Of a stretch of 64,000 nucleotides of DNA, positions 1 through 13,923 are shown piece by piece (position 1 is the first letter of the stretch; every line of letters begins with the position of its first letter). Both the position numbers and the translations under genes were made by a program. This stretch comes from Orientallactaga sibirica (taxonomy: Eukaryota > Chordata > Mammalia > Rodentia > Dipodidae): positions 1,674,001-1,738,000 of the forward strand of contig JAEOAD010000888.1 of the NCBI GenBank assembly GCA_036365145.1, read 5' to 3'. The notes under the pieces are model-generated. The model made no database searches and was not told where the DNA came from. It worked only from the letters and a program-made list of their open reading frames with translations.

Positions 1-975
1 AATCCCAGCACTGGGGAGGCAGTGATAGGAGGATTACTGTGAGTTCGAGGCAACCCTGAGACTACACAGTTAATTCCAGGTCAGCCCGGGCCAGAATGAG
101 ACCCTACCTTGAAAAACCAAAAAGATAAAAGACAGCTTAGTACCATGGAACATGCCTTTAATTCCAATACTCAGGAGGATCACCTTGAGTTCAAAGCCTG
201 CCTGGACTGCAGAGTTAGTGAGACTCTGGTTCAAAAAACAAATAAAGGCCAGGCATGGTGGCACACACCTTTAACCCTGGCACTCAGGAGGCAGAGGTAA
301 AAGGATTGCCATGAGTTTGATGTCAGCCTGGGACTAAGAGTGAGTTCCTGGCCAACCTGGGCTAAAAAAAAAAAAAAGAAAGGGCGTGGTGGCACATGCC
401 TTTAATCCTAGCACTCAGGAGGCAGAAGTAGGAGGATCACTGAGAGCTCAAGGCCACCCTGAGACTACATAGTTAATTCCAGGTCAGCCTGGACCAGAGT
501 GAGACCCTACCTCAACCCCCACCCCCCCCCAAAAAAAAATGAAAGAAAGAGAGAAAAAGAAAAACCAATTTAAAAAAGAGAGAGAATCAGGCATGGTGGT
601 GCACGCCTTTAATGCCAGCACTTCGGGAGGCAGAGATAAGAGAATCATTGTGAGTTCAAGGCTACTCTGAGACTATATAGAGAATTCCAGGATAGACTGG
701 GCAAGAACCAGACCCTACCTTGAAAAACAAACATAAATAAACAAATAAACAAACAAACAAATAAATAAATAGAGAGAGAAAGAGAGAAGGAAGAGGGGCC
801 AGGAAAATGGCTCCATGATTAAAGGCTCTTGCTTTACAAAGCCTACTGGACTGGGTTCAATTCCTAAGCCATCCATGTAAGTCAGATGCAAAAAGTGGTG
901 AAAGCATCTGGTATTCATCTGCAGAGGCAAAGGGTCCTGGTATCCACACCCTCACACACACAAATTTAAAAAAAT
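1..975 (+). repeat. SINE cluster: five B1 and one old B2
   Basis: B1 copies (+) at 1-118 (cut by window start), 140-243, 247-380, 383-540 and 589-775. An old B2-like SINE (+) at 797-965 (CCAGGAAAATGGCTCCATG). This lies downstream of exon 19 in the POLR3E 3' region; no exon was seen. Confidence 0.85.
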
Positions 976-1009
976 ATATTAATTTAAAAAATTACATATA
1001 TTTTATTTT

Positions 1010-2155
1010 TCAAGGTAGGGTCTCACTCTTCCCCAGGCACCATCACACCTGAGGGGGATGCAGAGGTGGGAGAGAGAAGAATGGGCACACCAGGGCCTCG
1101 AGCCACTGCAAACAAACTCCAGATGCATGTGTTACTTTGTGCATCTGGCTTTACATGGGTACTGGGGAATCAAACTGGTCATTAGGCTTTGCAGGCAATC
1201 ACCTTAACCACTGAGCAATCTCTCCAGCCCCTAGTCCCATTATTATATGCAATGCTTGAAGGCAGAAAAGGAAAAACAAAAACCAGCAGCCAGCTCTGCC
1301 CCCTTAGAAGCCAACAAAGCCCATTATCAGCTGGAGAAGCGGTGACACTGTTCAAGACAGGGCCACTGCTGCACTCAAACTCGTGAGAAGAGTGTAGTAA
1401 ATGGAAACACGACCATCATGCACCACTGGGCTTTCGCCCTCCGTACTGAAGTGATCACGTTTTCAGTTCTTTCACTTATAATGCTGGCATACCGGATTGA
1501 ACTAAAAAGTAGTCCTCGGCCAGCTATGCACACCTCTCTACATCCTCCCAGCACAGCTGACAGCAACACCCCTCCAGCAAAAGAGCACACACTCTGAACT
1601 TAAGGCAGTATGTATGGGGTATGAGGGGGTGTTGACAAGTGACAGCCTCTGGGGCCTGGGAGCAGGGCAGGAAGAGCTGGGGTAAGGGTTTTTTTTTGTT
1701 TTTGTTTTTTTTTTGGTTTTCCAAGGTAGGGTCTCACTCTAGTTTAGGCCGACCTGGAATTCATGGTGATTCTCCTACCTCTGCCTCCCAAGTGCTGGGA
1801 TTAAAGGCATACGCCACCACTCCCGGCTGGGGTAAGTTTTTTAGTTTGACTTCATTTTTGAGAGTGAGAACGAATAGGCCCAGCAGTTCTCTTACTGTTG
1901 CAAACTCCAGGTGCATATATTAACTTTGTGTATCCAGCTTGTGTGGGTACTGGAGAATTGAACTCCGATACTGCTGACTTTTAACCACTGAGCCATATCT
2001 GTAGCCCGACTTCATTTTTACATGTGCACTTACCACTCAGGAGGCAGAGGTAGGAGACTGCTGTGAGTTCAAGGCCAGCTTGAGACTACATAGTAAATTC
2101 CAGGTCAGCCAGGGCTAAAGTGAGACCCTAGTTCAAACACCCCTACCCACCCAAA
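1010..2155. repeat. SINE cluster around an unexplained 450-base stretch
   Basis: B1 head scrap (-) 1010-1045 joined to B2 (-) 1068-1230. B1 (-) 1690-1828. B2 (-) 1854-2008. B1 (+) 2025-2155. In 1235-1685 I recognise nothing. Confidence 0.8.
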
Positions 2156-2427
2156 AATGCACTTACACTTTACAAAAAATACACTTTTTTCTCGTGTTAT
2201 TAGTAGGAAATAGTTGCCAAATATCCTGGCCAACAGCACAGGATCAATCTAGAGGGCTGCACCCACCTCCAGCACCTCCAACTGGGGACAAAGGCCCTCC
2301 TCCCTGCTATGTTCTGGGCCTGCCTGTTCAAGCCCTCTGCAGGTAAAAGGGCAGAGCTCTCCATGAACTTTTGCTCATTCCCTGCCTCAGCCCAACTGGC
2401 ACTTTAGCAAAAAGGTAAATTTTAATT

Positions 2428-2935
2428 TTTTTTCCAAGGTAGGGTTTCAATCTAGCTCAGGCTGGCCTCAAACTCAAGGCGATTCTCCTGCCTATGCCTC
2501 CTCAGTGCTGGCATTAAAGGCATGCACCACCACACCAGGCTTAATCTTTTCTTAATTTTTTTTTTTTTTTTTTTTGGTTTTGCGAGGTAGGGTCTCACTC
2601 TGGTCCAGGCTGACCTGGAATCTACTATGTAGTCTCAGGGTGGCCTTGAACTCTCGGCAATCCTCCTACCTCTGCCTCCCGAGTGCTGGGATTAAAGGCG
2701 TGCGCCACCACGCCCGGCTTTTTTCTTAATTTTTATTTGAGATAGACATGGAGAAAAAGAGCACCTTTAATTGCTGAGTCATCTCCCAAATCCCACAAAT
2801 TTAAATTTTTGAAGTTCAGGAAGTAAATTTATTATTCAAAAAACTATTGTTATTATTAACAATATATATTAATAATACATTATCAATATATCATAATATT
2901 AATATATATTATTAATTTATTATTTTAAAATCCCT
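2428..2935 (-). repeat. Two B1 SINEs and an AT-rich tract
   Basis: B1 (-) at 2428-2540 and at 2555-2720 (with a T20-class tail). 2830-2935 is simple AT-rich sequence of ATATTAAT-like units. Confidence 0.85.
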
Positions 2936-3314
2936 TGGCTGCAGTGTCCAGAGCTGGCCCATAGACACGGTACCAATGGTGCATTTCACTGCACACCTAG
3001 GACCCTCTTCCTCAATGTAACAGGGCAAAACAAATCAATTTCTCCTACACACGCCCCTGAGAATATTATCCACCCATGTTCTGCACTGGCTGGACAGCAC
3101 AACCCCCAAGAAGGCACCATGGTAAACAAGCAGCTAGGCCACTGCCCTTGGAGGTGGCCCTGGCTGCAGTGTACCATAATAATGGTTGGTCTCAAAAGCA
3201 ATTCTGAGTGGTCAGAAAATCTGATGCATGCATGGCTGTAGTATGTCCAGCCACCAACATTTAAAGGAATCTCCTTCCCCTCTCTTGGAAAAGATAACAA
3301 TAAATTTCACTCAC

Positions 3315-3392
3315 CTGGTCATTCATGTCTCCAGACTCCCAGAGGGCAAACACCTTCTGCTCATCCGGGGAAGCAGCAGTCTGTGGGGGAAA
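3315..3392 (-). CDS. POLR3E: POLR3E exon 19 (residues 625-650), last exon in window
   Basis: A 26-codon phase 0-0 exon reading FPPQTAASPDEQ then KVFALWESGDMNDQ. The acceptor is a weak GGGCCAG; a second in-frame CAG lies 12 bases inside the exon. Donor GTGAGT. The remaining conserved end, expected to begin HRQVLLEIFSKNYR, was not found in 1-3300 and must lie before the window. Confidence 0.92.
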
Positions 3393-6300
3393 CTGGCCCA
3401 GGCAGGAGCCGGTTATCTTTCTGCCTCAAGGACTCACTGCCCTGCCTGCTTCACCACACCCACCCTGCAACCCAATTCTAGAAGAGGGCCCTTCACAAGG
3501 ACACGCAGGCTCACATGGGCTCACTCACTGCCCACAGCCACGCGGCTAACACATGCAACACACAGCAGAACCACGAGTGCCTGGCACTGCCCACAGCTAC
3601 TCAGCTAACACGCAGCAGAACCAGAAGTGAAACTCAAGTCTGGGACTCCTTATTCTCTAGGCCTCATTGTCCTTGTGCAAGAACAGAATAGAAGGCTGAA
3701 CAACCTTCCATCTTGGAAGATGAGTTTCTGGGAGGCACCACAGGGACAGAGTTCCAGACAGGGTCATGAGGTCTCCCGCAGGTGTGGCTCTCCCAAGAGC
3801 ATGGCTAGAGCAGGTCCCGGCGGGAGGCAGAGATGTCTGAGAGCAGTCCACCCACACACATCCCTCCCTTCTGTCCACGAGAATAGTCCAGGCAACCACT
3901 CTTCCCTTGCCTGGTCTGGCCCACAAAAAGGTAGGCATGCAGAGACCGGGTACCACTCATTGGCCAGGGCCCCGAACCCCAGCACTTTCAGGGCTAGGTC
4001 CCTGTAACAGCCCAAGGACCACAAGGTGTCGTGTCCTGGTTTCTGCTTGTCATGTACCCAGCGATGGGCCTTGGCCTCAGAACATCATCTTAGGTTACAA
4101 GTGCTCCCGAGCTCAGCACTGCACATGCCACACTCCCTTGCATAACCCAACATGGCCCACTGATTGCCAGAGCTGGACAGAGCCTAGAACGAGAGAACAA
4201 CTACAACAGCCTCCCTCAGGATAAGCAAGGTCAGGGCACTCCTTGTCCTCAGTGAAGGGCTGAGCCTCCCAGGCTCCCACACTGTTCTGCTGCTGTGCCT
4301 GCCACAGGGCTTCTCCCATTGACAGGAAAAAAAATGAGGTACGGGGTGCTCAGGACTGGCACTAGAAATGTGGAAAGGCCAGAGCCTATGTGGGTCAGCT
4401 GGCCTTGTGGACAAGGGAGGCTACCAAGACCTAGGCCCAAGTTCTGGAGAGGGTTCAGCTGGTCTCTGTTGAAGGAGAAAGGATGCAGCTCCCGTGCTGA
4501 ATCGTATCACAGCTCTTCCACTCACTTCCTGAGGCTAAATACCAGGAAGACGACTTGAGTTTACTGAGGCACTGGTATAGACTAGGACCCTCAGATAACC
4601 TTACCTAACTCCTACCAAAGTCCTGTGGTACAAAAACCAACACACCTTCTTCAAATGGGGACAGGGAGCTCCAGGGGCCCACATGGCCCATGGTCACAGG
4701 GGCATGACATGGGTGCAGCACACACCCTGTCCCCCAGCAGCCTCACAGCCAGTTTCTCCAGGGCAGACAGAACTGGAGCCACACCCAAGGTTCACAGACA
4801 CCTCCTCTCCTCCTGTCTGGTAAGGTGACACCTGCCCAGGTGCTATCCAGAGGGACTATGGGTGACTTTTGCCTGTCCTGGAAGGCGCAGCTCTACTTAC
4901 AGGCACCAGTATCTGCTTGCAGCCAGCTGCCAGCACCGTGTCCTGCAGCATGCGGTCTGAGATGCCGCTGAAGAGTGTGTGGTCTGGGGGCAGGCCGGCC
5001 AGGTGCAGGTTGAAGAGGCGCTTGAGCTCACTCAGTGTGAGCACAAACTGTCTCTGAAAGGTGGCCTCTATAAAGGCCTTCAGTTCCCGGACTGCTGGAG
5101 TACTGGCACAGCCTGGAGGCAGGTGCCCGTTGAGGCTGTCCCCAGCTACTGCCCGCCCAGCAGGCAGCCCATTGGCCAGCTTGGTGCCAAGGCCACCACT
5201 GGGTGCAGTGTCCATGGGCTCCTCCTCTTCCACCTCAGCCTCCAGCTCATCTCCATCCTCCTCACTCAGTGGCTCTTCCTTGATCTGCATGCTGGGCAGG
5301 ACGGCAGCTGCCCGCATCTGCTCCTTCCGCCGCTGCAGCTCCCGCTCTAGGAAGTTGTGGTTCTGCTGGGCCTTGGTTTTGGCTGCTTGGACCCGCTGGT
5401 CCCCAGAGACCAGCCCAGCAGGCCCTGTGAAAACAGGCAGTATGGCTCAGAAGGGCACACAAGATACAGGCGGACAAGGGCCTGGAGAAAGAAGCCTGGC
5501 AGGGGACATCAGGAAAGTTATTGAATCAAAGAGCCAAGCACTGCTTTCATGCCCTCCTTGCTCAGGTAGAACAAGCTACCCAATAATGGAATGAGTAAAG
5601 AAAGCCATTTGGGGACTGTCAAATTCCCATGCCCAGACAAAGGCCTTGCTGAGTTCCTGCCAGCAGGCTGCTCCAGTGCCACCATCTGTTCACCCAAAAG
5701 CCACACAACCTTGGAGGGTACAGGCCCCCAGAGCCAAGGCTATGCTGCTGGACAAGGGACAGGCTCAGTCTGTGGAGGGCAGAAAGGGAGGAGGGTACAG
5801 AAAAGGTGAATTGTGAGTCAAACAGCCCTGCTCTCTGCAGACCTGGGTTGTGCTGGTTCTAGAAAAGTAGTCCTTTGGGGACAGGGTCTGAGTTGGGGGC
5901 CTGCCCAGCCCGAAGCCCCACACACCTGATTGTCCATCCAACTTCTTTGGCATGGTTTCCTTTACAAGATTATAGACTTTTTCTAATCTGCAAAGAAAAA
6001 GAAGCCCTTGTAAGTAATCTATCCTCTTCTGCCTGCCTGGCTCCAAAGCAAGTCCTCAAGCCCAGGACACTCATCACTTGAGACTACATGTGCTCACCAC
6101 TGCAGGTCCCAGAGCCACACAAAATTCCGGTCCAGGGTAGGGAATAACACCCATTTCCCTCTCCTTCTTGCTCACCTGAAAGCCTTTCTCCTCTCCAGCC
6201 CCCCAGAACAGCTCTGATAAGCTGGGTGTGTGGCCATGCCAGCCCTGTGCCAGAAGAACTTCCTGGTCACTGGTCAGCCAGTGATGTTCATCTGTGTGAG

Positions 6301-9300
6301 GGTAGTGCAGTGTGCCCAGGCACCCAGATGGCTCTCACTCAATGCCCACATGCAGCCCAACTGTGCTCCTCCAGGGAGGCAGGCTGCTGGGCCCACATGC
6401 TATACCTGGCCACCCCATCTCCCATCCCACAATCCCTTACTTGGCCTGGATGCCTGACCACAGCATGTGCTGCCGCTGGACCACATCTGGATGCTTCTTG
6501 ATGAACTCCCCATCGTAAGGCAATATGAACTCCCAGCCTTTGTTGATTCTCACTACAGCCATGTGCTCCAAAAAGTCCTTTACATCCTCAGCGCAGAGCT
6601 GAGGAGAGGAGGGGTGTGAGGAACAGCCAGTCCCGTGTCCCCTCCCACAGCAGGCCCCGGGCTCAGCTCATGAAGACTACTACTTACTTTGGTCACGGCT
6701 GCCACCTCCTTCCTTACCACCCACCGGTTCTGCGTGAACTTCCACATCTGAGGGAGAAAAGCAACATGTTCCAGGAGCAGCAACAAACTGCTGCTCAGAC
6801 ATACCCCTGACCCACAGTGGGGCGGGAACCTGGGCACGGGTGCAGAGGGTGGCTCAGAGCCTCAGTGCCCACCTGAACTAAAGTGCTCCCCGGACAGGGC
6901 CTTTCACATCTGAATCACCTTAGCATCCCCAGGGCCACCTAATAGTGTCACGAGGGTTCAGGATAGGTGACACAGGGCCAAGGGACTTCCTCTAGGCACT
7001 CTGGATGGGCACCACTCCATAGTGGTAGCACTGGGGCTGGTGTGGCTTCCCAGAGACTCACAGCACCCTGCAACCCACTCACTGCCTAAGTATCTCCCCT
7101 GCCCCTAACCACTGCAAGGGGACAGGTACCTGGCTGAAGTGACAGTGGACATCTGCAAGACAAAAGGATGACCTAGTGAAACTTGGTCCCCAACCCGACG
7201 GCATGTGCCCTCTGAGAGAAGGGCACTTATGTGGGTGAGTGAGCCTAGGTGGGAGCTGCACTCTGATTTCCAAAGATGAAACATACTTCCCTGGCCACAT
7301 GAATCCATGCCTGGGCTAGGTGGAGCCTTCCAGAACCCAAGTGGAAGAAGCTCAGGGTCTTCATAGCCCACAATACCCAAACAAAGGAAAAGGGCCCACC
7401 ATGCAGAGGCCTGCAGTGTAGCCTTCTCCTGCATGACTGACTGCCCCAGCTGAAGTCCCGACTGCTCTGGGCCCCATCCTCCACCACCCCTATGGCCAGA
7501 ATCCAGGTACTTACAACAAAGTCCCGGCCCCTGCAGAGCACCTCGGCGGGCACACCACTGTGAGGGCTGGATGAATCCTTGGGATACAGGATGTCACTGC
7601 CAAAGCAAGCGCAAGGGGAAGGGGCTGCTCAGTCCTTGTCTTTTAGCACTCTCCTCCCTGCCCCCACTACTTCGACGTCCTATCAGAAGCTCAGGCCTCA
7701 CAATCTGAGCCCAGAGGCCTGGCTCTAGGAACAAGTGTAAGCAGTCTCCTCTTCCCAACCCACCACTCACAACCCTGGCCCAGCTGAGGAGGGGTGAGAG
7801 CAGTCAAGTCAGGGATCTGAAGCAGCTCAGGAAAGGGCTTGTGGTGCCAAGAGAAGCTGATGCTGAATCAAGTTCCAAGGCCTTCCCTACCTGCCCACAG
7901 CAGTATTGGTGATCTGGGACCAGAGGCTGGGTCTGAGTGGCCCCAAGTCACAAGGAATGTTAAGTTTTTTGAGAACAGGACTACACTCAAAGCCCAGAGG
8001 ACTTCTAGGTTAAAAACCTGAGTTGCATGAGCAAGGTACATGAGTCCTCACAGCATGACTGAACCCCGTCTCCAGCCCCAGCCCAGCCATGTCTCTAGTT
8101 CCTCTGCTGGAGGGCTTCCCCTCACCCTGCCCAGACTGAACAAGACAGCATCCAGAGTTAATCCCCACAGGATAGGAACCCAGCCTAAATTTCTTATGGC
8201 TGCCATGCTCCGGAGGTAGGTACCCACTAAGTGGGCACTAGACAGAAGAATCAGTTACATGCCATTGGCCTGTCTCAAGGGCAGAGCCAGCATCTGAATG
8301 AAGTCTGGCATGAAGTGGGCCCTGGAAAAGGCAGCGTGGCCAACCTCTCAGGCATAGAGTATTAAACATGGTGTGCAACAGTAAACATATTAATAGACAC
8401 AGGGGTGTAGCACCCAGTGCAGTGCAAATAGGACATGTTTGTAAATAAAGACATGAGTTTATAATTATCTCCTCACATGGACACAAGGATAGGCCTAGAA
8501 GAATCATGACCCACACAGCAGCTTGCACATGCCAGAGGAATGGAGGACACCCAAGGCGAGGAGACTAGTCAGAACACCAACTGACAGGGCTCCCAGGGGC
8601 ACATGCAGCAGCACCACATTGATTCCCAAGGTTCAAGTTCAAACCCAGCTCTGTAGCCATCTTCCAGAGCCATCATGTGTGTGATGGGACTCTCTCCTCC
8701 TGTTTTTCAGTCGTTCCCAAATACACACAGGTGCTCACAGTTAACAAGTGACTATCAATCACAAAGCAATTCCAGAATGAACAACGGGTAACTAACTCAG
8801 GACAGCAGCTCTCTGTTTACCAGTGAAGAGGCGCCACCATATGGCAGTAAGATGAATATACTTCACAGTTGGCTTGGCCAACCAGCAAAATGTTTGGAGC
8901 TTTTCACATTTTGTCATAATTAGTCACTTCACAGTACATTACTTGAGAAGTGAGTGTCTGTTAATGTGTTTACTATTGTACACCATTTATAATACTCTTA
9001 AGTATGCATGAGAGGTGGCCACACTGCCTTTTCCAGGGCCTACTTCATGCCAGGTACCTAACTGGGCACTAGGGACATACATACCAGAGTCAAAACAGAG
9101 TGTGCCTCAACTCCCTCAACTATCAGTAGGATGAAGGAGACAGATGGTCCAGTGGAAATACGGGAAAAGTGAAGCTAGCTACTGGAAGCACTGAGCTCTA
9201 GTTCATGAATCCCAATAGGTGATATAAAAAGGAATTCACATTGTAATGCAACAGCAAAATCCAAAACAAAGCAGCCAGAGAAAGACTGACATCAAAGGAA

Positions 9301-9855
9301 TAAGAATTAAAGGGCAGCAGACAGCAATAAAATGAAGCCTCATCACCAATGCATAGAGGGACTCTAACCGCCAATTCACAATATATTTATTTATTTTATT
9401 TTATTTATTTATTTATTTTATTTTATTTTATTTTATTTTTGGTTTTTCGAGGTAGGGTCTCACTCTGGCCCAGGCTGACCTGGAATTCACTATGCAGTCT
9501 CAGGTGGCCTTGAACTCACAGTGATTCTCCTACCTCTGCCTCCAGAGTGCTGGGATTAAAGGCGTGCGCCACCATGCCCGGCTACCAACTTACAATTTGA
9601 CATTCCTTAAAAGCATGCTTTAAGATCAAAGGTGAAATGAACAAAAACCAGTGAGATCTACCCCTAGCAGATCTGCATGTAAGGAAACACTGTGGCATTC
9701 TTCATGCAGAAGGAAGTTATTCCAGGGGGAAACTCAGGGATGTACAGGAATGAGGAGCACCATAAGAAAGTAAATAGGTGAGGGGATCTAAAGCAGGGGT
9801 ATCTAACCTTGTTCTGTTTTTTTTTTTTTAATTTTGTCTCTCCCTCTCTCTCTCT

Positions 9856-9891
<36 letters not shown>

Positions 9892-11042
9892 TTATTTGAG
9901 AGAAAGAGGCACAGAGAGACAGAGAGAGAATGGTCATGCCAGGGCATCCAGCCACTGCAAATGAACTCCAGATGTGTGCACCCTTTGTGCATCTGGCTTA
10001 CGTGGGTCCTGGAGAATCAAATTGGGGTCCTTTGGCTTTGCAGGCAAACACCTTAACCACTAAGCAATCTCTCCAGGGTCTCACTCTGGCCCAGGCTGAC
10101 CTGGAATTAACTATGTAGTCTCAGGGTGGCCTCGAACTCACAGGATCCTCCTACCTTTGCTTCTCAAGTGTTGGGATTAAAGGTGTGCGCCACCACGCAT
10201 GACTCCCCTTGTTCTGTTTTTTAAAAATATTTATTTAGGGCTGGAGAGATGGCTTAGTGGTTAAGGCACTTGCCTACAAAGCCAAAGGACTCAGGCTCGA
10301 TTCCTCAGGGCCCACGTAAAGCCAGATGAACAAGGTGGCTCATGCATCTGGAGTTTGTTTGCAATGGCTAGAGGCCTGGCGTACCCTTTCTCTCTCTCAA
10401 ATAAGTTTAAAAAAATTACATATAGATTTGCAAGCAGAGAGGGATAGATAAGAGAAACAGAGAGAATGGGTGCATCAGGGCCTCCAGCTGCTGCAAATGA
10501 ACTGCAGAGACATGCATCACCTTGTGCAACTGGCTTTACATGGGTACTGGGGAATTGAACCTGGGTTGTTAGGCTTTAAAAGCAAATGCCTTAACTGCTG
10601 AGCCATCTCTCCAGCCCTGCTTTGTTTTTTGAGGTAGGATTTCACTGTAGTTCAGGCTGACCTGGAACTCACTCTATAGGCCAGGTTGGCCTCTAACTCA
10701 GTGTAATCCTCCTACCTCAGTCTCTCAAGTGCTGGGATTAAAGGCATGAGGCACTACACCCAGCTTTGTATCCAACCTTTTGAAATTAAGACATGATGAG
10801 GGTTGAAGGTTAGATACACACACTCTAAAGAATATTAGCCGGGTATGTAAGTATATGTATTGACAGGGAAGCTGCGTAGAGGTCAGTGAATAACGCACTT
10901 GTTGCTCAAGCTAAAGTACAGAGATCGATTCTCAGACCCCACATCAAAGCTGGAAATGTGATGGGCTTTTGTAATCCCAACATGCTTATGGCAAGATGGG
11001 AGGTGGAGACAGGAAAATTACCCAGAAACTCACCGCAAGCTC

Positions 11043-11087
<45 letters not shown>

Positions 11088-13872
11088 GCCCTGACTGAAA
11101 CAAGGTTGAAGGTGAGGACTGTCAGGAACTTAGTATTCTGACCACCACACACATGCCATAGCACATATGCATGCTGTGGCATGTATACCCACACACAAAA
11201 TACTGACAAGATATAATAATGCTTTGAGATGCTGAAAATACAGAAATTTAAAATATAAAAATGGGAAGTAAGTACCCAAAATATTCTAAGACTTTCTCCT
11301 GGAAGAGAGTAAAAAGCCGAGCTGGAGAGATGGCTTAGTGGTTAAGGCGCTTGCCTGCAAAGCCAAAGGACCTCAGTTCGATTCCCCAGGACCCATGTAA
11401 ACCAGATGCACAAGGTGGCACATGCATCTGGAGTTCTAATGCAGTGGCTGGAAGCCCTGGCGCGCCTCTTTCCCACTCTCAAATAAATACAAATAAAATA
11501 TTTTTTAAAAAATTTAAAAAAGAGAATAAAAAGGCATCAATATGTGCTGGAGAGATGGCTTAGTGGGCACTTGCCTACAAAGCCTAAGGATCCAGGGTAG
11601 ATTCTCCAGGGCCCACGTAAGCAACATTCACATGGTGGTGCATGTGTCTGGAGTTTGTTTGCAGTTGCTAAAGGCCCTGGCATGCCCATTCTCTCTCTCT
11701 CTCACTCTGTCTCTAATTAATAAAAATAAATCTTTTAAAATGAGCAGGACAATGGAAACACACAAAGAATCCAGGATAACATAAAATGCTGTACAGGCAG
11801 GAAAACAGCAGTATAGTGGAGTTAAACCCAAAAACATTACATTAAAGCTGGGCAACTACACAGTGAATTCCAGGTCAGCCTGGGCTAGAGTGAAACCCTA
11901 CCTCGAAAAAATAAAAAAATAAAAAAACAAGCATTAACAGCTAAAAATAGATCTACCATATGACCCAGCTATACCACTCCTACGCATATATCCTAAGGAC
12001 TCATCTCATTACCTTAGAGATATTTGCTCAACCATGTTTATTGCCCCTCTATTCACAATAGCTAGGAAATGGAAGCAGCCTAGATGTCCTCCAACTGATG
12101 AGTGGATAATGAAGATGTGGTACATTTACACAATGGAGTTCTACTCAGCTAAAGAAAAATGAATTTATGAAATTTTCTGGAAAATGGATGGATCTGGAAA
12201 GGATTGTACTTAGTGAGGTAACCCAGACCCAGAAAACCAAACGTCACAAGTTCTCTCTCATATGTGGATCCTAGCTACAAATGATTGGACTTCTTTATGA
12301 GTAGGAATAAAACTCAGTAGCAGAAGCCAGTAAGCTAGAAAGGTGATATAAAGGGAACAGAAAGGGAGGAGGGGGGCTTAATAGGATGGTATTGTATATA
12401 TGTAAGTAGAAGAACAGATTAACGGGGGTGAAAAGGCCTAAGTGAGGTCAGGGGAAGGGACTAAGTAAAGGAAAGGGGGAGAAAGGGCTATTCAAAATCT
12501 AAGAGGAAACCTACTTTTCTGGACAATGGAACACTCAGAAGCCATAGATTGTTACTAGAAAACTTTCAGTGCCAGGAATTGGACACCTTCCAGTGAGCTG
12601 TTGGCCAGGGAGGTCCCTCAAAACATTACAGGCCATTACTGAGGCCCTTGGTTTCCCACCATACTTGGGCTGCAAGATCACTGAGAAATGAAGCTGGAGC
12701 TGAGCTGAAAGCCTCCTCCATGTGGACCAGCTGATAGAAAGCTGGAAAAAACTACACTGCATGCAGTTCAGTGGGAGACAGAGAAATCACCAGTGAAGAT
12801 ACTCAACAATGGACACTGCAAGCCTTAGATTTGGCCAGCCAGGCCAAATGAGCCAATGGGTACAATAGTGGCATATCTGTTATGGGGAATCCCAACCGCT
12901 CTCTAATTGGACTAAAGGCCCACTCCATGGGAGGGAATACATCCCTGATACCAAAAACCTACAACAGGGCTAGTCATGAGCCCTAGGGGTGTAACGTCTG
13001 CTGGTGTCTGGTTAAATGCATATACTATGTTCACCAATCTGCCCAGTAAGCACTTCTCTTAATGTTTATAACCATATATTAATGCTACTCTCACTTTTAG
13101 TTAGAGAAGCTTCTCTTTTCAGATGGTGGTGACCTTGAGATGACTCAGAAGGCACCACAGTGCTGAGAAGTGACAAGGAGTGCTCAGCACTGAAATATCT
13201 CTAACAACTTCCAAGGCTCAGGGTCCATTGTGGAAGAAGTGGTGGAAAGAATGTAAGAGCAAAAGGAAAGGTAGGACTCCTTACAACGTGCTCCTCCAGA
13301 CTCAAAATGACCTGGATACTCATGACCTCACAGTGCCTGACACTACCTACACAAGACCATCATAATAGGAGGAAAAGATAATAACATCAAAATAAAGACT
13401 GATAGAGAGGGGGAGGGGATATGATGGAGAGTAGAATTGCAAGGGGGAAAGTGGGGGGAGGGAGGGAATTAGCATGGAATATTGTCTACAATTATGGAAG
13501 CTGACAATAAAAAAAATAAAAACAGCCAGGTATGGTGGCACATGCCTTTAATCCCAGCACTCAGGAGGCAGAGGTAGTAGGATCGCCATGAGTTCGAGGC
13601 CACCCTGAGACTATATAGTGAATTCTAGGTCAGCCTGAGCTACAGTGAGACCCTACTTTGAAAAACCAAAAAATAAAATAAAATAAAATAAAATAAAATT
13701 AATTAATTAAATAAAATAAAAAACAAGCCGGGCGTGGTAGCACATGCCTTTAATCCCAGCACTCGGGAGGCAGAGGTAGCAGGATCGCCATGACTTCAAG
13801 GCCACCCTGAGACTACATAGTGAATTCCAAAACAGCCTTGGCCAGAGTAAGACCCTACCTCAAAAACCAAAA

Positions 13873-13923
<51 letters not shown>

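Noticed and set aside
2986..3300. 104-codon minus open frame as the last POLR3E exon
   Set aside because: Its translation has none of the expected POLR3E C-terminal motifs (LLEIFSKNYR, GGMWYLKG). The real last exons must be off window.
9838..10072. B2 SINEs as tRNA genes
   Set aside because: B2 copies have tRNA-like A and B boxes, but there are dozens of diverged copies with A-rich tails and target duplications; they are SINEs.
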